From positions 1-64,000 of the forward strand of contig DATMSO010000057.1 of the NCBI GenBank assembly GCA_035565335.1: a stretch of 64,000 nucleotides of DNA. Reading direction: 5' to 3'. The notes beneath the pieces are model-generated. The model was given only the letters and a program-made list of their open reading frames with translations. It was not told the DNA's origin and did not search any database. Of the stretch, positions 26,242 through 34,730 are shown piece by piece; position 1 is the first letter of the stretch, and the number at the start of each line of letters is the position of its first letter. Source of the DNA: Methylovorus sp035565335 (lineage in GTDB: Bacteria; Pseudomonadota; Gammaproteobacteria; Burkholderiales; Methylophilaceae). The translations under genes were made by a program, and so were the position numbers.

Positions 26242-27213
26242 TCAGCGTGGCTCGTCAAGCTTGATCAGTTGTAGCGGGCGCGGCGCCACCTGAAACACCA
26301 GAGGCGCTTTCAGCCGTACGATCTCCCCATCGGTAGCCACTTTGATGCGCCGGCGCGGAAACGAAAACTGCCGTATGCCCATGCTGGTGAAGCTGAAACT
26401 GACAATATTCTCGGCCTCGCCCAGTCGCCCCAGCGCGCCTTTCAGCATCAGGCCCAGCATGGCCAGCTTGCTGGTGGGTTTCAGCATGATGGCGGCCAGC
26501 TCGCCTGACGCCAGGGCATCGGTTAAAGGAATGCCAATTTGCTCAAGTTGTAGCTGATTGTTGCCGACAAAGAGAGTAGGCGTACGCAATTTGCGCGAGA
26601 CGCCTTTGGTATTCATCTCGATCTTGAGTACGCGGTGCTGGCGCAGCAAGGTGAAAAATCCCGCGACCAGCGCGACCAGGCGGCTGCGGCCATATTGGCG
26701 CTTGAATTGCTCGCGTGCTTGCAATAGCTGGGGGTAAAGCCCCACGCTGGCATTCACCAGAAATACCTTGTCATTGACCAGGCCAATCTGCACCGGCTGC
26801 AAGCGGCCTGTGAGCAAGACTTGCGTGGCTTCAGCAGTATCTTCGGGAATATGGTGAGTACGGCCAAAGTAATTGAAGGTGCCCTGCGGCAGGATGCCCA
26901 TGGGGCAATCGCGTTGCCAGGCTTCCTGCACGATGGCGTTGATGGCGCCATCGCCGCCCGCGGCGACCACAATGCCCCCCTGCTGCAAGGCTGTTGCCAC
27001 GGTTTCGCGGGCGATGCGGCTCAGGTCTTGCGGCTGGGCCACTTCGATGATGGTGCAGGTGCGGCCTGCTTCATCCATGATGCGCTGGATGGTGTCGCGC
27101 ACTTCGTTGCTGTCATGCCGGCCCGAGCCTGCATTGAGGATGACGAAGAACGGCGCGTGTTGAGGTGTATGTGTTGGCATGGTATCCAGTAAGGTCATTG
27201 TTCTAGTTAACAC
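26242..27213 (-). CDS. Diacylglycerol/sphingosine kinase-family lipid kinase
   Basis: About 318-323 residues. The N-terminal ILNAGSGRHD and the catalytic GGDGAINAIVQE with FNYFGRTHHIP identify the DAGK catalytic fold (YegS/LCB5 type). Starts at 27213, 27198 or 27180 are all possible. Likely phosphorylates diacylglycerol or a related lipid. First gene of the minus-strand group kinase, phosphoesterase, PAP2, diguanylate cyclase. Confidence 0.82.
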   Translation of the reverse strand: MLTRTMTLLDTMPTHTPQHAPFFVILNAGSGRHDSNEVRDTIQRIMDEAGRTCTIIEVAQPQDLSRIARETVATALQQGGIVVAAGGDGAINAIVQEAWQRDCPMGILPQGTFNYFGRTHHIPEDTAEATQVLLTGRLQPVQIGLVNDKVFLVNASVGLYPQLLQAREQFKRQYGRSRLVALVAGFFTLLRQHRVLKIEMNTKGVSRKLRTPTLFVGNNQLQLEQIGIPLTDALASGELAAIMLKPTSKLAMLGLMLKGALGRLGEAENIVSFSFTSMGIRQFSFPRRRIKVATDGEIVRLKAPLVFQVAPRPLQLIKLDEPR

Positions 27214-27356
27214 TGGCGTACGTGTGATGATGCGAACTACTTTTTATGTGATGTAAAAGCTTGCTCATAGTTCCTGATGTTTTTTTTCATCGGAGCTGGG
27301 TGCATAAGAAAACGTGTATAACGCCTTAACGGCAGTCTTAAAAACAGGGAACCGCA

Positions 27357-29612
27357 ATGGACGTTATTAGCAGTTTTTTCAGTACCAATGGCTTTATGCC
27401 ACATGGTCATTGCTACCTGTGGCAACCGCCTTTGCTGTGGACCTATATTGTCTCCGATCTCATGATCGCCGTCGCCTATTATTCCATCCCCCTGGCCTTG
27501 GTGTATTTTGTACGCAAACGTCCCGATCTCCAGTTCAACTGGATTTTCGTGATGTTTTCCGTCTTCATCTTTGCTTGTGGCACCACGCATTTGATCTCCC
27601 TGTGGACGATCTGGCACCCCGATTACTGGGCTGATGCCGCCATGAAAGCGGTGACGGGGGTCGCCTCGCTGGTCACCGCCGTCATGTTGTGGCGCCTGAT
27701 GCCAGATGCCCTGCGCCTGCCGACCACGCGCCAGCTGGAAGAAACCGTGGAGCGCCTGGAACACGAAGTCGAAGAGCGCGAGCAAGCCGAACGCTCACTG
27801 GCTGTCTTTAACGACAGCCTGGAAACCCTGGTGCAGCAGCGCACCGCCGAGCTGGAAGAAATCAACCGTCTGCTGAAACTCGAAATCGACCTGCGCCGCG
27901 AGGCCGAGCAAACCCTGTATGCCGAAAAGCAGCGCGCCGTGGTCACCCTGCAATCCATCGGCGATGGCGTCATCACCACCGACAAGCAATCCCGCGTCAA
28001 TTACCTCAACCCGGTGGCCGAACGCATGACCGGCTGGAGCAATGCCGAAGCCCAAGGCAAACCTCTGCTGGAAGTCTTCCGCATCGTCAATGAAAGTACG
28101 CGCAAGCTGGTGCCTAATCCGGTGGATGTGGTCCTGCAGCATGGGGAAATCTACGGGCTCGCCAACCATACCGCCCTCATTGGTCGCCATGGCAATGAAT
28201 ACGCCATTGAAGATTCCGCCGCCCCCATCCGCGATCAGGATGGCAATGTGCTGGGCGTGGTGCTGGTGTTTCATGATGTGAGCGAGGCCCGCAATATGGC
28301 CAACAAAATGACCTACCTCGCCGAGCATGACTACCTCACCGGCCTGCCTAATCGCCTGTTGCTGAACGACCGCCTGCATCAGGCGCTGACCATCGCCAAG
28401 CGCGACCAGGAATACATCGCCCTCATGTTCCTGGATCTTGATCACTTCAAGAACATCAACGATAGCCTGGGCCACGAAGTTGGCGACCAGTTGCTGAAAA
28501 TGGTGGCGCGCCGCCTGGAAGGCTGCCTCCGTGCCAGCGATACCATCAGCCGCCAGGGCGGCGATGAATTCATGATATTGCTGCCCGAGCTCACCAATTA
28601 TTTCTCGCCCGCCGAAGTCGCCGAAAAACTGCTGGCCGCCGCCACCGTGCCCTATGAAATCGGCGCCCACGAGATTACCGTTTCGGCCAGTATCGGCATT
28701 GCGGTCTTCCCTGACGATGGGGAAAACGGCGAACTGCTGACCAAGAATGCCGATGCTGCCATGTACCACGCCAAATCGCTGGGTCGCAATAATTACCAGT
28801 TCTTCACCCGCGCCATGAACGAGCGCGTGATGGAGATCGCCGAGCTGGAAAGCAAGCTGCGCCGCGCCGTGGAGCGCAACGAATTTGTGCTGTATTACCA
28901 GCCCAAGATTGATATACGCACCGGCCAGGTGGTGGGCGCCGAAGCGCTGATCCGCTGGCAACACCCCAACTGGGGACTGGTCGCCCCTGACCGCTTTATC
29001 CCGATAGCCGAAGACAGCGGCCTGATCCGCCCTATCGGGCTCTGGGTGATGCGCGAAGCCTGCCGCCAGAACCAGGAATGGCAAGCCGCCGGGCTCGCCC
29101 GCATTCCGGTGGCGGTCAATCTCTCCACCGTCCAGCTGCGCCAGCACAACTTCCTGCAGGAAGTCAGCGAGATTCTGCTCATGAGCGGCCTGGCACCTGA
29201 TTACCTGGAGCTGGAAGTGACCGAAAGCGTGGCCATCCACGCCGAGACCGAAGTCATCAACTGGCTGCACAAACTAAGAAGCATGGGCGTGAAACTGGCG
29301 CTGGATGATTTTGGCACCGGCTATTCCAGTCTTTCCTACCTCAAGCGCCTGCCGATCAACAACGTCAAGATCGACAAGAGCTTCATCCGCGATATTGAGA
29401 CCGACCCCGATGATGCCACCATCATTACCGCTATCATCCGCATGTCGCACGGCCTGCGCCTCAATGTGATCGCCGAAGGCGTGGAGAATATCAACCAGCT
29501 CGAATTCCTCAAGAAAGAGGGCTGCGACCAGATGCAAGGCTTCATCGCCAGCCGTCCCATTCCCGCCGACGAGTTTGCCCAGCTGCTGCAGAACTGGCCG
29601 ACACCTTCCTGA
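27357..29612 (+). CDS. Ethylene-receptor-like sensor with PAS, GGDEF and EAL domains
   Basis: 751 residues. Residues about 25-120 form three membrane helices that align without gaps to the plant ETR1 ethylene-binding domain: Asp34, Tyr41, Ile71, Cys74 and His78 match ETR1 Asp25, Tyr32, Ile62, Cys65 and His69, the residues for copper(I) and ethylene. A coiled coil (about 125-190), a PAS domain (195-315), a GGDEF domain (GGDEF 401-405, I-site RASD 392-395) and an EAL domain (EAL 529-531, DDFGTGYSS from 650) follow. Both catalytic sites look intact, so it could make or break c-di-GMP. Ethylene or copper sensing is inferred from residue identity. It is divergent from the lipid kinase gene, with AGGGA before the ATG. 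Confidence 0.9.
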   Translation: MDVISSFFSTNGFMPHGHCYLWQPPLLWTYIVSDLMIAVAYYSIPLALVYFVRKRPDLQFNWIFVMFSVFIFACGTTHLISLWTIWHPDYWADAAMKAVTGVASLVTAVMLWRLMPDALRLPTTRQLEETVERLEHEVEEREQAERSLAVFNDSLETLVQQRTAELEEINRLLKLEIDLRREAEQTLYAEKQRAVVTLQSIGDGVITTDKQSRVNYLNPVAERMTGWSNAEAQGKPLLEVFRIVNESTRKLVPNPVDVVLQHGEIYGLANHTALIGRHGNEYAIEDSAAPIRDQDGNVLGVVLVFHDVSEARNMANKMTYLAEHDYLTGLPNRLLLNDRLHQALTIAKRDQEYIALMFLDLDHFKNINDSLGHEVGDQLLKMVARRLEGCLRASDTISRQGGDEFMILLPELTNYFSPAEVAEKLLAAATVPYEIGAHEITVSASIGIAVFPDDGENGELLTKNADAAMYHAKSLGRNNYQFFTRAMNERVMEIAELESKLRRAVERNEFVLYYQPKIDIRTGQVVGAEALIRWQHPNWGLVAPDRFIPIAEDSGLIRPIGLWVMREACRQNQEWQAAGLARIPVAVNLSTVQLRQHNFLQEVSEILLMSGLAPDYLELEVTESVAIHAETEVINWLHKLRSMGVKLALDDFGTGYSSLSYLKRLPINNVKIDKSFIRDIETDPDDATIITAIIRMSHGLRLNVIAEGVENINQLEFLKKEGCDQMQGFIASRPIPADEFAQLLQNWPTPS

Positions 29613-29630
29613 AGTTAATGGCCTGAAGGC

Positions 29631-30221
29631 TCAGGGCGCCGCGGTGCATGCCGAGGCCGCCTGGCTTTCAGCCCAGCTCAGTATCTCGTCCAGCAAACCT
29701 TGACTGGCTTTGCTGAGCGCGGCCACTCCGCCGGCGGCATCGTTGCTGGTGGCGGGGCTGCTGTTTTGAAATGCGCGGCTGGCGATAGCCTGGCGCGAGC
29801 TCAGCTGTTGCAGGCTGGCGTTGATCTGCACCAGGCCGCGGCTGCTGGTGGGGCTGTCAAACACATGGTCAAAACTCTGCAGCGACAGGGTGAGCACGCA
29901 GCCATTGCTTGTGGCCGCGGGCACTTGCCGGTTGCGCAGCTGTTGCGTCAGCAGCTCGGCGGGCGGCGCGGTCCAGCGGCTATCGGCGTAATAGGCCACC
30001 TCCTGGGCATTCTGATAGGCGAGGCGGTAGCGTATGCGCCGGGTGTTGAGGGCGTCTCCGCTTTGCACATTGGCAATGCGGGTGCGGGTGGCGATACCCT
30101 CAGCAGGTGCGCTGATACCAAAATCAAAGGTCTGTGGCCCGCTCTGCGGCTTGTTGCTGTTGATGCTCAGGCAGGCACTCAGGCTGCCCGCCAGAAGGAG
30201 TAAGGGGATCCATCGTTGCAT
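29631..30221 (-). CDS. ABC-type transport auxiliary lipoprotein (PqiC/YmbA-like)
   Basis: 196 residues. A lipoprotein signal with LSAC at about residue 17 precedes a periplasmic domain of the PqiC type (FDFG near the start, SNGCVLTLSLQSFDHVF in the middle). It would sit in the outer membrane and receive or brace the MCE protein made from the gene before it. Last gene of the four-gene MCE unit. Confidence 0.8.
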   Translation of the reverse strand: MQRWIPLLLLAGSLSACLSINSNKPQSGPQTFDFGISAPAEGIATRTRIANVQSGDALNTRRIRYRLAYQNAQEVAYYADSRWTAPPAELLTQQLRNRQVPAATSNGCVLTLSLQSFDHVFDSPTSSRGLVQINASLQQLSSRQAIASRAFQNSSPATSNDAAGGVAALSKASQGLLDEILSWAESQAASACTAAP

Positions 30222-30238
30222 ATCAGTTCCTCACAGAG

Positions 30239-31183
30239 TTAAGGCTTGAAGCCGGCTTCGCCGGGGCCGGGCTGGGGTTTGGGTTTGCCCAGCAGCAGGC
30301 TTTGGGGGTGCTCTTCCAGCATGTCCATCAATTGTTCGAATTGGCGCGAATCGCGCTGCAGGCTGTCGGTCAGCGCATTCAGGCGGGGCAGGGTGTCCTG
30401 TTGCAGGCTGTCGCTCAGCTGCTGGCTGCTCTGCGTCAGCGTGCCGGTCATGCTGCTGAAGTCACGCGCGCTTTGCCCCAGACTATCCATCAGTGGCCGC
30501 ACCGCATCCGAGGTTTGCTGCAGGCTTTGCAGCGTGGTCTCAAGCTGGCGCCGGTTCTGTTCGGAAGCGAGACTGCCCAGCCGCTGCATGGTGACGGTGC
30601 TGGTGCGCAGCAACGGCTCCAGCTGCGCTGAGGCTTTTTCCAGATTGGCAATGGTGCGGTTGAGTTGCGCGGTGTCTATCTTCTGCACCATGTCATGCGC
30701 CGAGGCGGCGAGCAGGCTGCTGCTTTTGACCAGGGTTTCCACCTGCTCGATGATTTCAGGCGCATGTTCGGTAAAGCGGTCCACAAACGAAGGCCGCAGG
30801 GGAATGGCGTCATCCGGCCCCAGCCGCTGCTGGCTGCTGCCGTCATCATTGAGGTCGATATAGGCCAGGCCGGTAACGCCTTGCAGGCGTAATTCGGCAT
30901 AGGCGGCCTTGCTCAGCTGCAGGGTTTTGGTGACTTCAATTTCCACATGAATGTCGTTCTGGGTATTGTCATCCAGGGAGATCTGCAGCACTTTGCCGAC
31001 TTCCACACCGCGAAACTTCACCGAGGCCTCGGGGTTGAGCCCGCTCACCGGCCGGTTAGAGTTGATGGTGTAGTGGGTTTTTTCCTCGCGCGAACCAGAT
31101 AACCACCAGAAGGCGAAGATGGCCGCCAGCCCCAGAATGAGGGTGAACAGGCCGACAGCAATGGCATGCGAGCGATTTTCCAT
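30239..31183 (-). CDS. MCE-domain protein (MlaD/PqiB family)
   Basis: 314 residues: one N-terminal membrane helix (about 8-28), one MCE domain (about 38-115, with GLNPEASVKFRGVEVGKV and LQGVTGLAYIDL), then a long helical region (about 150-300) rich in Gln, Leu and Ser that should form a tube or needle. This is the periplasmic lipid-carrying part of an MCE transporter. Longer than MlaD because of the helical tail. Confidence 0.88.
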   Translation of the reverse strand: MENRSHAIAVGLFTLILGLAAIFAFWWLSGSREEKTHYTINSNRPVSGLNPEASVKFRGVEVGKVLQISLDDNTQNDIHVEIEVTKTLQLSKAAYAELRLQGVTGLAYIDLNDDGSSQQRLGPDDAIPLRPSFVDRFTEHAPEIIEQVETLVKSSSLLAASAHDMVQKIDTAQLNRTIANLEKASAQLEPLLRTSTVTMQRLGSLASEQNRRQLETTLQSLQQTSDAVRPLMDSLGQSARDFSSMTGTLTQSSQQLSDSLQQDTLPRLNALTDSLQRDSRQFEQLMDMLEEHPQSLLLGKPKPQPGPGEAGFKP

Positions 31184-31189
31184 GGTTGA

Positions 31190-31978
31190 TCAAGACCTTT
31201 CCATGCGGGCATGAATGCCCTGAAAGAAGTTGGTGACAAAAGGGTGGTCCACCTCGCCCAGCGCTTCTAGCGAGCAGGCGGTAATGATGTGCTTGTCCGC
31301 CAGCACCGCCACGCGGTCGCTCATGGCGATCAGGGTGTCGATGTCGTGGGTGACGAAGAGCACGGTGAGGCCCAGCGTTTGTTTGATCTGTTTGATTAAG
31401 GCCACAAATTTGCTGCTGCGATCGGGGTCCAGCCCGGCGGTGGGTTCGTCCAGCACCAGCAGCTCAGGCTCCAGCGCCAGCGCGCGGGCCAGGCCTACGC
31501 GCTTGATCATGCCGCCGGAGAGTTGCGCGGGCAGCAGGCTGGCATGCTGCGGCTCCAGCTCCACCAGGGCCAGCTTATGCATGACCAGAGTATGTATGGT
31601 GTCTTCGTCAAACTGTTTCAGCTCGCGTAGCGGGAAGGCGATATTGTCGAACACCGATAATGCCGAAAACAGCGCGCCTTGCTGAAACAGCATGCCCAGC
31701 CGCGTCATCAGCCGCTGACGGCGCTCGCGCTCCAGGGCGTGCAGGTTTTCACCAAACAGCAGGATTTCCCCGCGCGAAGGCTCCGTCAGCCCGACAATAT
31801 GGCGAAGCAGCGTGGTTTTGCCGCTGCCGGAGCCTCCGACCAGCGCCATGATTTCGCCGCGTTCCATGACGAGGTTGAGGTCGCGATGGATCACCACATC
31901 GCCAAATTCGGTCCAGACGTGGCGGGCTTCGCATACCGGTGCAGGCGGATTCTGTGGCTTGGTGGTCGTGTCGTTCAT
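31190..31978 (-). CDS. MCE transporter ATPase (MlaF-like)
   Basis: 262 residues with Walker A GGSGSGKTTL, the signature LSGGMIKRVGLARA and Walker B LLVLDEPTAGLDP. The LSGGM form is typical of MlaF-type ATPases. It powers lipid movement between the membranes. Start overlaps the permease stop (ATGA). Confidence 0.9.
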   Translation of the reverse strand: MNDTTTKPQNPPAPVCEARHVWTEFGDVVIHRDLNLVMERGEIMALVGGSGSGKTTLLRHIVGLTEPSRGEILLFGENLHALERERRQRLMTRLGMLFQQGALFSALSVFDNIAFPLRELKQFDEDTIHTLVMHKLALVELEPQHASLLPAQLSGGMIKRVGLARALALEPELLVLDEPTAGLDPDRSSKFVALIKQIKQTLGLTVLFVTHDIDTLIAMSDRVAVLADKHIITACSLEALGEVDHPFVTNFFQGIHARMERS

Positions 31979-33090
31979 ACTCCGATTCCACGGGTCAAAA
32001 TGGCGAATGCCGCATCCAGCAGGATGACGGACGTAATAGCCGTGACCACCGAGCTGGTGGTGCTAGCGCTGAGGCTTTCCGTATTCGGCAGGATGCGCAG
32101 GCCGAAATGGCAGGCGACCAAGGTGACCACAAAGCCGAACAGCACGCCTTTGACCAGGCCCAGGGTCAGGTTTACTGGCTCCACGACCATGGGCAGGTAA
32201 TCAAAAAAGAAACGCAGGCTCAGGCCCAGCTCGGTATTGGCCGATAGTGCGCCGCCCGCCAGACCCCAGAATGATGTCCACAACACCAGGAAGGGTGCGA
32301 CAAATGTCAGCCCCAGCACCTTGGGCAGGACGATGCGCAGAATGCGCGACACTCCCATGGTGGTCAGCGCGTCGATTTCTTCGGTGACGCGCATGACGCC
32401 TATCTGCGCCGTCATGGCGGAGCCGGAGCGCCCGGCCACCAGAATCGCCATCAAGATGGGCCCCAGCTCGCGGATCATGCTCAAACCCAGAATATTGACG
32501 ATGAAAATATCCGCGCCAAAGGTGCGCAGTTGCGATGACATCAGATAGCTCATGGCGATGCCGATCATGAAACCCAGCAGACCGGTGACGGGCAAGGCGG
32601 TAACGCCGCTTTTGTAAATGTTGGCCATGAATTCACGCCAGGGAAAAGCCGATGGACGGCGCAACAGATACAGCATTTCCAGTAGCAGCAGGCCGATCAG
32701 TTGCACAAAATCGAGCATGTGCCGGGCAAATTTCATCACCAGCGTACCCATCGTCACCAATGGCAAAGCCCAGTCCAGGCGCGGCCCTGCGCGTTGCGGC
32801 GCGCGCAATCCCTGCAGTGTGGTGAAGAGCGCTTGTTGTTCATGCGTCAGCTGCATGCGGGCATCGAGCTTCCCCTCCCAGCCATTCAGCAGAATGGTGG
32901 CGCCAGCGGTATCCAGCTGTTCGGTATCGCGCAGATCCCAATGGGTAAAAGGATCGGAAAAGAAGGGGTGTAATGCCTGTTTGAGCTCGACAAAGTCGTT
33001 ATCCAGCGCGCGCAATGACCACTGCCCGAGCAGCCGCACGCGACGGCGCCCTCCGCTATCCTGATCAATTTCAAAACTGGCTGCGGCCAT
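31975..33090 (-). CDS. MlaE-type permease with N-terminal STAS domain
   Basis: About 371 residues from ATG 33090 (chosen over a longer frame to 33135 because the STAS domain begins there). Residues about 5-110 are STAS-like (as MlaB, here fused), and about 125-370 is the MlaE permease with GELGPI-like RELGPILMAILVAGRSGSAM and around five membrane helices. It forms the inner-membrane channel of the lipid transporter. Substrate and direction are unknown. Confidence 0.88.
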   Translation of the reverse strand: MAAASFEIDQDSGGRRRVRLLGQWSLRALDNDFVELKQALHPFFSDPFTHWDLRDTEQLDTAGATILLNGWEGKLDARMQLTHEQQALFTTLQGLRAPQRAGPRLDWALPLVTMGTLVMKFARHMLDFVQLIGLLLLEMLYLLRRPSAFPWREFMANIYKSGVTALPVTGLLGFMIGIAMSYLMSSQLRTFGADIFIVNILGLSMIRELGPILMAILVAGRSGSAMTAQIGVMRVTEEIDALTTMGVSRILRIVLPKVLGLTFVAPFLVLWTSFWGLAGGALSANTELGLSLRFFFDYLPMVVEPVNLTLGLVKGVLFGFVVTLVACHFGLRILPNTESLSASTTSSVVTAITSVILLDAAFAILTRGIGV

Positions 33091-33398
33091 GATTACCCCT
33101 TGCGAAGCACCCCGTGGCGGGGCGGCGCATTGCAAATGTAATGGCGATGGAGATAAGTGTTCTGGTGGTCAGGCATCCGGCCGCAGTTGAATGGACGTAT
33201 TCAAGGGACAAGCCGGAGCTGGCGCTGGTTCAACTGTTACTCTTGCTCAACTGGCACTCTGGTTCCACAGTAACAAGGATTCAGCAGTGACCAGGGTCCC
33301 ACATCGCTAACTCAACAATGCCCGACTTGAAAAAGGGCGACAAGTCGGGATTGTCCTACAGGCGATCAGCGGCAGTCATGCCGCCGCCGGAACAGCCA
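33091..33398. other. Intergenic stretch with a 9-bp inverted repeat
   Basis: 308 nt between the GNAT gene and the MCE unit, both on the minus strand. CCCGACTTG (33321-33329) and CAAGTCGGG (33341-33349) form a perfect hairpin just past the GNAT gene but without a T run, so at best a weak terminator. A second pair TGTTACT/AGTAACA lies further left. The rest presumably carries the MCE promoter; I cannot place it. Confidence 0.4.
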
Positions 33399-33866
33399 CT
33401 AGATGAACATGCGGCGCGCCTGCAGCTGGGTTGGTTGCCAGCCCAGATGCTGGTAGTAACCTACGGCGGGGGTGTTTTCAATATCGACCAGGATTTGCGC
33501 CCGGGTGACGCCTTGATCCTTGCACCATTGCAGTACGGCATCGAGCAGGGTGCGGCCGATGCCGGCGTGGCGGTAATTCTTGTCCACGATCATGTCTTCC
33601 AGCCAGGCAGCGGGCGTGCCTTGGGCGGTGGAGATGATGAGCTGCGCGCTGACCATGCCGATGACCTTGCCTTCAGCAGTGCGGGCGACCTTGATGATGC
33701 CGCGATCCGGTGCCGCGATCAGCATGGCGAGACCGCGACGCTGCGCTTCGGTGTCCGCCTCAAAGTCGGCTTCTATGCCAAACAGGTCTTCCAGCAGTGC
33801 GCATAAGGTGGGGATGTCGGTCTCGCGGGCATTGTCAATGGTGATGCTGGTCGCTTGCAGCTGCAT
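33399..33866 (-). CDS. GNAT-family N-acetyltransferase
   Basis: 155 residues with the acetyl-CoA loop VDKNYRHAGIGRTLL (about 95-110) and a C-terminal GYYQHLGWQPT typical of GNAT enzymes. It starts 2 nt after the regulator stop, so the pair is one transcript divergent from the mgd genes. Target unknown; it might acetylate an amine or a protein of the methylamine route. Confidence 0.8.
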   Translation of the reverse strand: MQLQATSITIDNARETDIPTLCALLEDLFGIEADFEADTEAQRRGLAMLIAAPDRGIIKVARTAEGKVIGMVSAQLIISTAQGTPAAWLEDMIVDKNYRHAGIGRTLLDAVLQWCKDQGVTRAQILVDIENTPAVGYYQHLGWQPTQLQARRMFI

Positions 33867-33868
33867 GC

Positions 33869-34516
33869 CTATTCCTCCGGCGTGTCAGGGAAATCGTGGT
33901 GAATGATGGAGAGGAATTTCACCGGCGCGCTCACCAGCCGCTCTGGCCGATGCGGTTGCTCGCCGCGAAATGTCAGGGAATCGCCCGGCTGCAGCAGGAA
34001 AGTCTCATTGCCCACCTTATATTCCACTTCGCCTTCCAGCATGTGGATGAACTCGGTACCGCTGTGCTCAAACGGCGGGAATTCTTCGCCCGGGTCTTCC
34101 AGGGTAATCAGGAAAGGCTCAAAGGTTTTTTTCGGGCCCTGATCATACGCCAGCAAGTGATAGGTATGCCCCCGTTTGGTGCCGCGGCGCACCACTTCCA
34201 TGCCTTGGCCCTGCTTCACGAGCTGGGCGCTGCTGGCCTGCACGTTGTAATCGCGAAACAGGCGTGACAGCGTCACGCCCAGTGCATTGGCAATCATTTC
34301 CAGGGTTTCCAGGCTGGTGGACACCAAACCATTTTCTATCTTGCTCAACATGCCGCGGCTGATGCTGGCACGTTCGGAAATATCCGCGATGGTCAGTCCA
34401 TGTTGCAGGCGCAGCTGGCGGATGACGTTGCCCAGATGGCGGCCGAGCGAGCGCGCGTCGCTATCGCCCATGACCGGGGCAATGTCGGCGGAAGCAGTAG
34501 TGGATGGGGTTGCCAT
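33869..34516 (-). CDS. XRE-family regulator with C-terminal cupin (PuuR-like)
   Basis: 215 residues. A helix-turn-helix of the Cro/CI type (about 28-85, LTIADISERASISRGMLSKIENG) is followed by a cupin sensor domain (about 130-205, with SGTEFIHMLEGEVEY and LQPGDSLTF). It is divergent from mgdABCD-gmaS-mgsABC. PuuR, of the same architecture, controls the E. coli gamma-glutamylputrescine genes, whose PuuA synthetase is a homologue of GmaS. Control of the methylamine genes is therefore a reasonable inference, with the operator-like sites in the shared upstream region. GGAGAG precedes the ATG. Confidence 0.85.
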   Translation of the reverse strand: MATPSTTASADIAPVMGDSDARSLGRHLGNVIRQLRLQHGLTIADISERASISRGMLSKIENGLVSTSLETLEMIANALGVTLSRLFRDYNVQASSAQLVKQGQGMEVVRRGTKRGHTYHLLAYDQGPKKTFEPFLITLEDPGEEFPPFEHSGTEFIHMLEGEVEYKVGNETFLLQPGDSLTFRGEQPHRPERLVSAPVKFLSIIHHDFPDTPEE

Positions 34517-34580
34517 GAGCTCTCCGGGGTTGCAAATCAGGCTTCAGTGTACAAGAAAAAAGGGGCCTAAGCCATGATAA

Positions 34581-34666
34581 GTTTCCTGTGGTGAAAAAAA
34601 GTTGCAAAAAACTATTGACGCCGAATTTCACGGAATGCTTAAATAGCAACCAATGTTTCACCACAG
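34581..34666. promoter_or_regulatory. mgd promoter bracketed by two inverted operator-like sites
   Basis: A promoter TTGACG (34615-34620), 18 nt, TTAAAT (34639-34644) can be read toward mgdA. Two copies of one motif lie in opposite orientation around it: TTTCACCACAGGAAAC on the minus strand (34581-34596) and TTTCACCACAGTAAAC on the plus strand (34656-34671), equal at 15 of 16 positions. One is upstream of the -35, the other past the -10 over the likely transcript start. This suggests repression with looping, probably by the adjacent XRE-cupin protein. Confidence 0.6.
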
Positions 34667-34694
34667 TAAACAAAGTTTTTAAACAGGAATATTT

Positions 34695-34719
34695 ATTGCT
34701 TATGTCAGGCATAAGCAAT
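34695..34719 (+). promoter_or_regulatory. Perfect hairpin in the mgdA leader
   Basis: ATTGCTTATG and CATAAGCAAT, a 10-bp perfect stem with the 5-nt loop TCAGG, end one base before the Shine-Dalgarno GGAGA of mgdA (ATG 34731). It may hold the ribosome site open, stabilise the message, or be a second operator. Confidence 0.55.
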
Positions 34720-34730
34720 GGAGACAATAA

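Noticed and set aside
33321..33349. Terminator for the GNAT gene
   Set aside because: The stem is perfect but neither strand has a T run after it, so I list it only as an inverted repeat.
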